Assembly (NCBI GenBank): GCA_010279815.1
Contig: QEOQ01000640.1
Coordinates: forward strand, 1,990,767-2,054,766
Reading direction: 5' to 3'
DNA: 64,000 bases
Source: Brachionus plicatilis
Taxonomy: Eukaryota > Rotifera > Eurotatoria > Ploima > Brachionidae
The translations under genes were made by a program, and so were the position numbers. The notes under the pieces were generated by a model. That model was not told where the DNA came from. It ran no database searches and was given only the letters and a program-made list of their open reading frames with translations. Positions 1 through 11,744 of the stretch are shown here, piece by piece (the first letter of the stretch is position 1; every line of letters begins with the position of its first letter).

Positions 1-653
1 ATACTCGGTAGACCAGCTAAGGCAAAGTCGACTAATTCTTTTGCTTTTTTTATGCTTAAATTTTTTTAATTGTGGTAGACTAATTTTTAATGACCTTTTA
101 TGCTTTATTAATTAAAATTTTGTACTTAAATTAAAGTATTTTTTTTCTTTAAGAATTATTTAATCTATAAATTTTTTTATTTATGCGTCAAACACTTTTC
201 CCTAAAAACTCACTTACATATAAATCCGATACCATAACCTACAATTATTGTTTAAAATTATTAATTAAAAAAATTTATAAATAATTTGACGGTCTAAAAA
301 TTTTATTTGAAATCAAATCATAAAAGGCATTAATTGAAAAAGTTTCAATATTTAAAGATGGCTAAAAAAAGTTTTAGTGAAATATAAATAATTAGTTTTT
401 AATATTGTTAATTTAATTTAAAAATAAAAAAATTAAAAAAAATGATTAAAAAAATTTTATTAAATAAATTATCTAACTATCCCAGTCAAAAGTTTATAGT
501 TTAAATTTTTAGCACTGATTTGGTTTTGATTGCATGAAAATAAAAAACTATTAATCTATAATTTCGTCAAATTGTGGTTTCCCAGAAATTTTTTTTCTAT
601 TTTTGAAAAAAATTAATAAAACTTGTTTAAAAATTAAAGTTAAAAGTGCATGG
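1..653. other. No gene seen; downstream flank of SLC4 copy 1
   Basis: AT-rich sequence with A/T homopolymer runs and no coding-like stretch. It holds the 3' flank of the minus-strand exchanger that ends at 654; its 3'UTR presumably runs into this part. Confidence 0.5.
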
Positions 654-3600
654 TTAAATTGGCAAATGTGTAAGTTCGTAAAAATCATGTACCATGTCAT
701 CCTCCTGGCTCTCATTTTCTTCATCAAGCTATGGAAAAAAAATTAAAAAACTTAATATTCAAGTTTACTTTTTTCTTACCAATTCCAATTCTCGATGACT
801 AAAAAATTTGGTCATCACAAATTTTCTCAATGGTACCAACAAAACTAGAACTATTGGAAACAAAAATGAAATGTTTACTACAGACTTAAGGACCATTAGG
901 ACAATAACAGCAATTATTTGAATAAAAGTGTAAACATTTCTTTTTGAGGGTCTAATGCCATTTGCATATGGCAGATTAGGACAATATTTAAAAGGTATGA
1001 AAATGAACTTTATTCTATCAAACAATTGAGTACCTGACAAGGACACAATACCGAAGTATAGAAATATTCCGAAAAGAACCGGAACTGGTATGGCTTTGAG
1101 TATGAATTTCCCTTTTAAACACAAACCGATGGCAATGTGTACAAGAATGCTAGTAACTCGTTGCTCTTTTACATCCATTAGTTTTGGCTTTTCACCTGGA
1201 ATTATCGAAGTGGAATAAATGGAGAGACTGGCCCAGTGAGCAAGAGTGCGCACTGGAGCTGAGCACATCCAAGGCAACCCAAACAAACTGTTTACAGCCA
1301 TCATTACAGCACCAAGTAGCAGATCTAGATTAAAACCAGTGCCTTTTTTCAGCTTACGATGTTTAGCAAACAAAATAATTCTTTTTGGAAAAAAAAAAGT
1401 GAGAAAAAAAATTTATTTTTTCATTTTGATTAAATTACCCTGTTAGTTCAACTTCGAAAAAAAGTACAATGAATATGAGAGAGGCGGGAATAATGGCAAT
1501 AAAAGGCACCCAAAGTGGCAAAGAATTGTTAGTACCGAGAGGCATTACTAGCCAATCTCGAGGCTTTGTCGGCACTAATTCATCCGGAATGTCTAATTTT
1601 TGAGTATTTATGTCAGTTCTTTGTCTTATAAAATAATCAACAGCCATCATAAAAATTATGGAAATAAGTATGCCAACATCACTTAATGTTCTTCTGATCT
1701 TTAAGAAAAAAATTAATGTGATATGTTTTTTGAGTTGATGTAGCCTACATTGCTTTCAAAAAATTTACTTCGCCTAAGTTTTTTGAGAAGAAGTGCCATT
1801 GAACAAGTTCCTATAAGTAGCATAAGTGAAATAAGAGCTATATTGGGCTCTGGCACACTTGACTGAGTTGAATAAACTTGATGCACTTCGGGACAACTCG
1901 TTGAGTAATTTGAAGAAATGTTTTTTAAAAAATTCGATTCATCATACAAAGATTTGTTAAATCTATCAAAGAGTTGACAATATTGTTGACTTTTGTAGAT
2001 TGGGTTTTGATTGAAATACTTAAAGAAAAAAATGCTACCAGTCAAAAATGAATTTTGTTTTCACCACTCAATGAATTTTAAATTATTTTGTAAAAATTGA
2101 TAAACAGCCATTTTGTTATCTCCAAAAATAATATTGACAAAATTTAAGTTTCTTGAGTGTGAAAAAATAATCTCTAACAACTTACATAGAAAATTTTTTT
2201 GATTGCATCACCAAGGAAGACTAAAGCAATTATAAAAGCGAATATTTCCTCGGTAAACCTAGTCACGTAATGAATGACAAACACTAGTTCACTTGCCAGC
2301 ATAATTAAAGTGAACACTAATACCCAGAAGGAGACCTTTAAGGAAATAGAATATTAAGTCGAAATAAAAATTTTATTTTACCCAAAATCTAGTTGGCAAA
2401 AATTCAATACATAGCATTTTGACACAAAACTAAAGACAAAAATTAAATTTTTTCCTTGTTCAAATTAATTTTATATAAAAGCAAGATTTTACTTAATCTT
2501 ACATTATACAGCATTTCCTCAAAAACCAAAAATGGCCCTGTGGGACCTAGTATCATCAAAGGCTGGCCACTAAAAAGGCCAAATATAACTCCATTAATTG
2601 ATGTTGCCAGAAGCATTTCATTCACTCCAAAAGTACGGTCAGTTTTATCAGCTTAAAAGAAAAATAATTGTTTAGATTTTATTTTCATTAAAATCAATAA
2701 ATAGTTCTTTTTGATTTTAAAATTAAATTAAGTCTATTAGAGTAATTATATCATTTACACTAAAATTTATGAATATTTAACAACTTTTTTAAAATCAAAT
2801 ACTTTAGAATCAATTTTTGGATTTTTTAAAGGAATCATTTTAGCAGTATACCTTTCGTATTTAAGAAAAAAAAATTTAATCGAAATTTAATAAATGAATA
2901 AACATTGGAATTAATTTTTTTCTAAAACAGAAATTTAGTCATTTTCATTTTTTACGTTATGTGTTTATGATAAAATATAAATAATCTATCAAAAATAAAA
3001 CAGAAAATTTAAATTTAAATTTAAAATTTCTTTATTATTTTAGAACTTTTAATTGTTTTTTATTTAAAATTTTGGAAAGAGATAAATGGTTCGCCACAAT
3101 TAAAAAACTGTTCAACTTTTTAAAACAAATCACTACAAATCACAATTTTTTTTGTGCCAAATTCAAAAAAAAAAGAATTTTTACATATTTAACCAAATAA
3201 CTGTTTAACATAATTTTTTTGTGAAGGAAAAAAATTTAATTAATCTGTTAAAAAAAATTTTCTAATAGTGTTAATTAAAATTATATATAAAAAAATTAAA
3301 TATTAAATTAACAAAATAATTAAATTGAAATTTATTTTAAGGAAAACAAATTTCCAGATAATTTTGGACTACCTTTTTTAGGTTTATTAAAAAATTCGTA
3401 GGATTCTCATATAATGAATTGTTATTGTTTTTTCATTTTCGTTTTATTTTTTTGGATTTTTAATCTCCAAAAATTCGGAAAATTTTTTTTTTACGTAAAA
3501 TCATAGACATTTTATTATCTAAAATATTTAGTGGCAGTTTTAATAGATATTAAAAAAAAATTTGCTTAGAAGTGTTTTTTTATTGTGTTGACCTGTTTTG

Positions 3601-6600
3601 AAAATTATTGAAAAAAATTGTGCTTAGAAATTTTTTAATATGTGGAAAGCAGTTTTTGTCTGAGTCTAGTTATTTTTGTGCCGAAAATTTTTTCTTTGTG
3701 GCGAAAAGTTTTTGATTTGTGGGTGACAGTTTTTTGTTTGTGGGGACTAATTAGGCCCATTTTGGAAACAATAAAGAAACCAGCTACTATTTGGCTGTTA
3801 ATCTTTTAGAAATTAAAAGCCATTGAATTACGTCAGGGAAAAATAAAGACACTTCTTTATTTGATTTTTTTTGTTTTTTATTTATTTGAATTTGATTTGA
3901 TTTAAAAAATTTATTTATCTATACAATATTTTTTTGGTTACATCACTTAATGGTGCCTATTGAAAGTGAAATAATAAAAAATCTGTATTTAACTTTTGAT
4001 CTTTTGTTCAATTACCAAAATTTGATAATACTTTGAAGACCCAAATAAGAAATTTATTAATTTTCTAAAACAAATAACTTAATTTAATGAATATCTTTTT
4101 AAAAGACGACTTTAAGTGTTTGTAATAACAATTTTTTATATTTTGAAAAATTAAATCAAAACCAGTTTGAAAAAAACTTACCCAAAATACCTCCAAAGCA
4201 TAAAGCTGGAGCAAAACAAACAGTAAAAATAAAGCAGAAAGCTATCATACAATGTAGATTCAGACCATCAGCTACGTCACTAAAATATTTTGAGTAACGA
4301 TGTTTGATCTCGTTTTTCAAGCAACCAAAAGGTCGTCGAGTTCTTTCAAATGGGTTGAAATATTCTCCTGACTTTCTAAATGAAATCAATGAATCTTTCC
4401 TCAGCTCCGATTTTTCATCGATCTTTTTTGCTTCTTTCTTCTTTAGAATTTCCTGTTTCTGTTTTCGTTTCATTTTTGATTTCATCCATTCAATGAGCGG
4501 GGCCAACAGGTCCTCGTCATACTCACCTGCTGGTACTACAAAGCATAAACTTCTTGTTGTGTAAGAGCCTATTCCTCGTATTATTTCAGGCTTGTTTTTT
4601 GCTGCATATGCACAATCAACAAAGTCTTTATTGGTCATTAAGGTTCCCATACAGCGACCAATTTCTAAATAGCTCACCTGATGTGATCTGGGTCCCAGAA
4701 ATATAAACAAAAATCTCACTTTAATCTCAAATTCGAGCAGATGATCTAAAAAATAAATTTATAAAAAGATGTTTTAGTTATTAAACTATTAATTCAAACA
4801 AATCATTATTTTTAAATAAAATATTTTTATTTTAATTTATTTTCTGTTTAAGTTAATTTTTTGTTAAAAATTGAAAAAATTTTGTTGTTATTTTTATTCA
4901 CAGCAATTATTTGAAAAGTGGATCTTGAATGATTTAGAAAATTAAAACAATTTGCAGTTTTTTTCGGAAATTTTTATTTAAATCTTTAAAAATAAAAAAT
5001 TTTTAAGTCTTTTTATTAAAGATTTAAGTTTTCTTCAATAGATTAGATGTAATTTTTTTCCTTTGCTTTAATTCAAGGAATTATTTTTAAATTTATATTT
5101 TTTTTTTTTTTAGCAAGTTTTTCTGAAAGTAACCATTTGTCTGGTTTTTTCAAAATTCTTAAAATGATCTTTCACGAGGTCTTTACTTAAGATTAAAAAA
5201 ATTAAGAAAATTTTTTTTTTTTTTTGATTCATTATATATCATGATTTGTATTTTAAAGTAGCATCTAAGGTTAAGTTAGAAATAAACTTTGGGAATAAGT
5301 GCCGATTAAAAGCTCTTAAAACAATGCAGTCTCAAATGTTGAAATTAAAAGAAAAAAATGATCAATATGTAATTGACTTGACACGATGTTTTTGGTAATT
5401 TTTACGGAAAATTACCGAAAGTTACGTAAAAAAAAAGAAATTAAGGTAATTTTACTTTTGTAAAATTTTGAAATTTTTCTGAAATATTTCAAAAATTATC
5501 GTTTTTTTTCTAATTTTCGAAGAATTTTTCAATTTTTTTAATTTTGTTAGAAAAAAAGGCTATTTCTGCATAAATTCAATTTTTTTTCTCCAGTAAAAAG
5601 TGATAAAAAAAGATGAAAATAATTAAAAAAAAAAGCAATTTTAAGGTTTTCGTTTGCGTTGATTAAAAAATACCCTAAGTTATCAGACTTTCTTAACCTT
5701 CAAAGTCTCATCTCATTTAAGATAAATAGATCTGAGGCTTTGCTTGTAATTCTGAATTCGATAAAAAGGTTCAAATCTGGAGTGGAATAATGTCTGAAGG
5801 ATCAACAGAATTTGGATGAAAAATTAACAAGGAAAGGTAAAATGCAGATAAAAAATTCTCATTTAATTATGCTATAAAACTTTTAATAATCCATTAATTT
5901 TTTTTCTTTACCTAAAAAAAATTTTTTTCAATTTTAATACTATTAAAAAGAACGGAAACTTTAAAAGTTATAAAACTGAGTTTTAAAACTTTCCAAGTCA
6001 TTTGATTTAAACTCGATAAATATTTAATTCAGGCGCTATGAATTAATAAATAATTTGTTAAATCTAAATTAAGTCTGCAAAAACTCAACATTTTTGATCA
6101 ACATAGGGATTGTCAGTGAAACCATAAAAATCCAGCATCGATCTTTATTAAATTTGGTTACTCAGCAAATAAGTATTAAAGTTTGGTAAATTTAAATTAT
6201 CTTTTTTAATAATTTTTACTTAATTTATTATGAAGCATCAAAACTTTTTAATAATAAAATTAAATTAAAATTTATATTTATAAAAATAGCAACAATTTCT
6301 TAGACAAATTTTTAAATGTCTTTCCAAAATTTAATGTAAATATTTATTGCTGTCGAGTGTGCACAGTGCACTTTCAGAAAAGTTGAGCTTAAGCTTGGCT
6401 TAAAATGTCATGGGAACATTTTTCAAAAAAAAATTTCCCAAATTAAATTATTAATGAATTTTTTTGTTAAATTTTTGTAAAATTTAAATTTCAACAAATT
6501 TTTATACAAATGAAAATTATTGAAAGGAAAATTTCAAAAGTCATTTTACAAAATGACAGTGGCATAATTAATTTAGTTTTTCTTAGGCTAAGAAAAGCAT

Positions 6601-8234
6601 TTACATTGAAATTTTTCGCCTAAAGGGCATTAAATTCATGAGGAAAGAAATAATTTTAATTTTTTTCAGAAACTGGTTTTACTAGGCTCATTGACAATAG
6701 ATTAATTTTGTTTAAAGATCTTTTCAGATCTTAATTTTATATTTTAATAAATTATTAAAATAAAAAGATGCGACAAGTTTTCAAAACTTGTGCACAAGTT
6801 GAAAACTTAGCTTGCTAATTACTTAAAACAGAAAAAAAATGTTTTAAAAAATGTAACAAAATGTAACAAAATTTCTACTTATTATTTAAGTCGAATAGTT
6901 TAAAATGGTTAAAATTTTTCGAAAAATACAATTTTTTTTTTTTAAATAATTTTTTCTTCTAACTAAATGGTTGAAATGGGTCATGGAAAAAAAATTTTCT
7001 TCCTTTAGTTCAATTGACTATTTAGTTAAAATTATTATAAATTATAAAATTTAAATAGATTCATGCGTCTGAAGGTTTTTAAATAAAATTAATAAAAATT
7101 CATAATTACCTAAAAATTGGTCTTTTGTAAGTCTTACGAAAGCCATAACTTGAAAAACAAAGAATAATTTTAATTCAAATTTTTTATTTTTACTTTTAAA
7201 AATCAAACCTGGTTTATCAAGAAAATCAACATTACCAATCATAATGGCAAACGACTCAATATCAGTCGAAGTATCCAGATCAGAATGCTTTGACTTGGAA
7301 TGATGAATCGGATTTTTGAGAAGATTAAGAGTTGATCTTAGATGCTTGTTGTGATGGTGACTATGATGGTGTCCAGTTTGGTTATCAAAGCTGGTCAGAC
7401 TTGAGTGAGAAGGCACGTAAAACTTGACGAACTGCTTTTTGTCATCCACATTTCCTTCACTCTCAATTCCGGCATCGTCATTGCGACCATGCTGTCGAGT
7501 CACATTCCTCTTAAAAATCGAACTTCCAAAATGCTCAACAATGGATGCATGGCTCTGTCTAGAATGCTTTAAATTAGAAGAAAACAGCTCCGAAATGGGC
7601 GCTTTTTTTCCAGCCATGGCACCGCCCAAACTCAAATGATCCCTGTGCTGACTTAGCAAAATAGACTTGAGTTTTTCCTTGTAGTCGCGGTTGAGCCGAC
7701 CGCGATTAATAAAGTCTTGAGCTATTTCGTCAATGATGTCTTCAAAAGTGTTCTGTTGTGAATTCAAAATAACAGTGCCCGATTGAAGATTGGACTTCAA
7801 GTAGGCTATATTTTGATATTCCAAGGCGCCGATGAATGGCTTCGACCATATTTCTGTCTCCGGGTCAATAGTTTGCTCATACTTGATCCATCTGGATGAT
7901 ATTCTCCATTTGTAAATCAGATCAATTTCGTCAAACTCGAGCTGCTCTAGCTCCACATAGACATCCGGATGGACCGGACCACTCTTTTGGTAAAATTTTA
8001 AACAGACTCAAATTTGTTTTCCTAAAGCTTACTGTTTCAATTTTTGGCAAAAGATTTTTCAGCTCAGGCAACTCTAAATTTTTGTCGTCTTTAGGTAGAA
8101 AATTAAAAATTCAATATCAAATAGCTAAAATAAACTCACTGCTCATTTGTGTATTTGTTTGATCAAGAAAATTTTTAACATCTATTTCATTCCAAATTTG
8201 TGTTTCACCGCTTGACACACTGTAATAAGACTCT
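654..8234 (-). CDS. SLC4A: SLC4 anion exchanger (AE1-3 type), copy 1
   Basis: A plasma-membrane Cl-/HCO3- exchanger by family. Exons (minus strand, 5' to 3'): 8234-8140, 8088-8033, 7983-7209, 7148-7110, 4745-4182, 2651-2503, 2429-2382, 2335-2186, 2018-1749, 1698-1439, 1380-780, 728-654; phases close throughout and give at least 1026 residues. The cytosolic domain carries VYVELEQL, WRISSRWIKYEQ and LEIGRCMGTLMTNK (AE-like). The membrane domain starts near residue 480 and includes GQPLMILGPTGPFLVFEE, YVTRFTEEIFAF and LFGIFLYFG. Glu797 (LFFEVELTG) and Arg846 (SAPVRTL) are 49 apart, as are Glu681 and Arg730 of human AE1; bicarbonate cotransporters have Asp and Leu there, so exchange is the inferred mode. 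Three N-x-S sequons lie in the large extracellular loop (exon 2018-1749). The C-terminus ends YELTHLPI. The 5' end is unresolved: exon 8234-8140 starts at an acceptor; an in-frame ATG is at 8146, but the codons before it also look coding. Confidence 0.93.
2652..4181. other. Intron of SLC4 copy 1, no feature recognised
   Basis: The intron between the exon ending at 4182 and the exon starting at 2651. It is A/T-run-rich; I see no gene, inverted repeat or coding island. Confidence 0.5.
4746..7109. other. Intron of SLC4 copy 1, no feature recognised
   Basis: The largest intron of copy 1 (2.36 kb). It contains simple A/T tracts only. A GGTTCAAATC string near 5770 resembles a tRNA B box but has no partner A box or cloverleaf. 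Confidence 0.5.
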
Positions 8235-11214
8235 CTAAAAAAGTTATAAAATTTTACTCAGTGTTATAAAAAAAAACTAAAATAAATAAAGATAAGATGT
8301 AAAATGAATCAAAAGAGAGAATTCCTTAAGCGGTAATAAATCATAATTTATTTAAGTTGTAATAAAAAATTTGCAAACAATTAAAAGTCCATATTTTCAC
8401 CTTATTTCTTTATAAAGCCAAAAATGATGTTTAAAGATTAAATTGCATAATAAAGACTTTTTAAAATGGTTGTTAAATTGCCAAAGTGTGTGTCTAGAAT
8501 ACGTGTCGCGTCAAATTCAGAACACACTTAATTGGCCTTAGAACTTGCCAATTTGGTGATTTATATCATCTCAAATTAATGGATTAAAATTGAAAAATTT
8601 TCACCAGAGCATGCCAAATTTATGACAATAGCTTTTTTTTTATAAATAAAATTTGGCTTTAGCAATATTTCCCAGATGCGGATTACCATTATGAAATCGT
8701 GCTTAATAATTTAGACAGGTAAAAAAGGTAAATTGTTTGAAATGATGTCAGCAACTAAATTTTCTTGAGTTTTAAGGCGCCCAGTTTATTGTTTTCTCAT
8801 AATTTAAATATTAAAAAAACTTAAAAAAAATTAAAACATCAAAGAACAATAAAACTATCTGTTGTTAGTCATTATTTTTTAAATCTAAAAATTGATTTGT
8901 CAGATCTAAGTTGTACTGATTTTATTGCAAAATTTTTGGCTGAATTGAATTATGATTTTTAAATTATTGTAAAATATCAACCCCCTCCCCTCTACCTCGA
9001 AAACAACAAACAATAATTTTTGAGTTATTTCCATAGAATCATCATGTTATCTTGGTAAGATTAGAAATTTATTCGAAGATAGGGGATGTGTGAATTTTTC
9101 AATTCAGTAAAATTTAGAGCAAGTTTTTATTAAATGCCTGCAAAATAACAAAGTAATGAATTTTTTCTTGTGTAACGCAAATCGAAAGAAAGAAGAGACG
9201 TTGCCGAATTTTGCAGTCCATTAACTTTTAGCAACAAAAACATATTTATTTTACTGAATTAACCTAAAACTATATTCAAAAAAATTTTAATAGAAAACTT
9301 TTGTTGCTGAAAATAATTAAAAGTTAAAATAAAAACAAGATTTGTTTGAGAATTTTTATTTTTAATATTTCTCAAAATTGAAAGCTCATTTTTAATTTTT
9401 TCAGAACAAAACAGTCAAAACTGCAAAACTCTAAATCATGGTAAACGAAAGTCTGCCAAAATAAATTAAAATTAGCGGCTTTGAGGTAAATTTATTTTCT
9501 AAATACGAAAATCAAAAAAATAAACTTATCTAAATTTAAGCTATTTTTCTTTTAAATGTCATGAATCTCAGTCAAAGATTGAGATTCAAAGATAATTTAG
9601 CTTGATTGCGTTATTTAGTACAAATTTAAATAATTTCTAAAAAGATAATTATTAAATCCTTTTGAAAAAAAATAAAAAATGTTTAAATGTTTTTTAAAAA
9701 AAACTTGTCTAATCAAACAATATTACTTGTTATAATATTGAATTAATTTTTTAGAAAATTAAAAATTAGTTTCAAGGAACTTTCAATTAAAACATTCAAA
9801 CTAAAAAGAAAAAAAGCTTTAAAAGAAGTTTTTGTTAAGTTTTGGCTAAAGCTGGATTTCAAATGCATATAATTTAGCTAAAATTTAAATATCATTAAAT
9901 ATTAAGCTAATTAAAAGCAAAAATATTCAATTACAAGCAAAGCAAAATTTTAAAAGCTGCTTAATCTTTAAGATATTTGAGAATCAGAAATTAAAATTCT
10001 TACCTAAACTTATTTTGATGCTTATCTGTTAGATTCATGAGAACATACTTTTCAGATTTTAATAATTTGAAGATATATTTAAAATTAAACTTCTTAAGTA
10101 TTTATACACAATTTTTAAGGAAAAATATTTTGATTAAACTTTGCATGAAACAGATCTATTATCCTAGTATCTAATACTTCTAATGATTGTAACAACTTAA
10201 AGAAAACTGGTTGAAAATTGATTATTTATGCTTTATTTAAATTTGTAACATTTAATGCAAATATCATCAAGTTATTACTAGATTTTGTTAATCTTTCCTT
10301 AGGAGGTCTTTTTTTTAATAAAATATAGCATTAGACAGAAAAAGTGATTAAATTTTCGATGATGAAAATTTTAATTTTGTGAGGCGTTTTTCTTTGAATT
10401 CTCAGGGTTTGTTTACAGAAATTGAAAAATATTCGCTAAGACCTTACCTTAATTTTAGGATTAAATCCTAGCAACCAAAATTTAGTGTTTGATCAATTAA
10501 AAATTAATATTTCAATGTTTAAATATTATCTTTGAAATTCAGATTTTATAATTAAATTACAAAAAATATAAAACTTTGAAGTTTGATATAAAAATTTATT
10601 TGAAAAAATTCCCTGATTTTTGCTCTTTAAAATGATCTAAGCTTGTTATGATATTTTAAAAATATTTTTCTTTTAATTCAATAAAAAAATTCACGACATA
10701 GTTAATATTTTTAGGATCAAAATTTTTCGAGGCTAATTTCGATTATAAAATAAATAAATTTGGTTATTAATTATAAAAATAAAAGAAAATTTTTAAATTT
10801 TAAATCTCAATGTAATTTAGCACCATTTAAACACCTTTTCAAAAAATTTCACTCCCACAACTTATTTACCTTTTAAAATCTTTAGTTTTACTTAAAAAAA
10901 TTAGCTTTTTGAATCAGACACAACGGATTAAAAATTTCGTAGATGTCAAATATTTTTTATTTTAATATTTTATTAGGAAGAATTAAATTCGTAGATTTTT
11001 TTTAAGGCATAAAAATAAAAATCGATTCTCTAAACTTAGGTTCGGTTAATTATTGTTCTAAAATCTAGATATTATTATATTGAAATAAAATTTTTTATCA
11101 AATCGATATAAATTTTTTATTGAGTGAGTGTGTCTAAATTTGACAATTTATAATTTTACGCTCTTTTTTTAGCAAATTGTTTAAAAATTTAAAAAATAAC
11201 AAAATAAAATATAA
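8235..11214. other. Intergenic or 5' intron stretch, no gene seen
   Basis: About 3 kb of A/T-rich sequence upstream of the first recognised exon of SLC4 copy 1. A missing first exon could lie here or further out, but I could not identify one. Near 8980 is a small C-rich patch. Confidence 0.45.
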
Positions 11215-11222
11215 CGTAATTG

Positions 11223-11736
11223 GGCAAATTGAAGTTCATGATCAATTGTAAATTTCAAATCAAAATTTTTAGTTTTTGATTCAAATAAAATGGTAATTTG
11301 TATCAATTTTTTAATAATAAATGACTATACTTTATTAAACATTATTTGTTTAATCTATAATTAGATAGAAAATTATATGAATTTTTATCTGAAGTCAAAA
11401 AAATTCTTAATCAATATTTTGAAATTTTGCAATACAAAATTTAACTTTGTTTCGCCGTAATATATTTTAATTAATATTAAAATATCACTTAAAGTCATAA
11501 TTTGGATACCTTAATGTCGATTTTAAATTTGTCTTTAAAATTTTAAAATAAAGATTTTAGAAGAATCAATTAAAGGTCAATTAGAAAAAAAAGATTTGTT
11601 TTTTATAAATTAAAATAATAAACATCTTATGTTTAATTTTAAAAAAATTTTAAAAAATCAAATTTCATCATTTTTATTAAGATTTGAATCAATTAAATTT
11701 TGATCATTTGATTATGATCATGAACTTCAAGTTGCC
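11223..11736. mobile_element. Palindromic MITE, 8-bp TSD (group A, A1)
   Basis: A 514-bp non-autonomous element. The left end reads GGCAAATTGAAGTTCATGAT and the right end is its near-exact inverse (GGCAACTTGAAGTTCATGAT on the minus strand). It is flanked on both sides by CGTAATTG (11215-11222 and 11737-11744), an 8-bp target-site duplication as made by hAT-like transposases. It has no coding capacity. It is inserted in the left terminal repeat of the element at 11745-13063. Confidence 0.75.
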
Positions 11737-11744
11737 CGTAATTG

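Noticed and set aside
5690..5790. GGTTCAAATC resembling a tRNA B box
   Set aside because: No A box, no foldable acceptor stem or anticodon arm in the right spacing.
654..8234. Assignment of the SLC4 copies as Na+-bicarbonate cotransporters
   Set aside because: Some parts (KLKKG, GQPL..LG.TGP) look NBC-like, but the Glu/Arg transport-site pair, VLVGCVDFL, RRTGRPFG and the C-terminus fit AE1-3 better.
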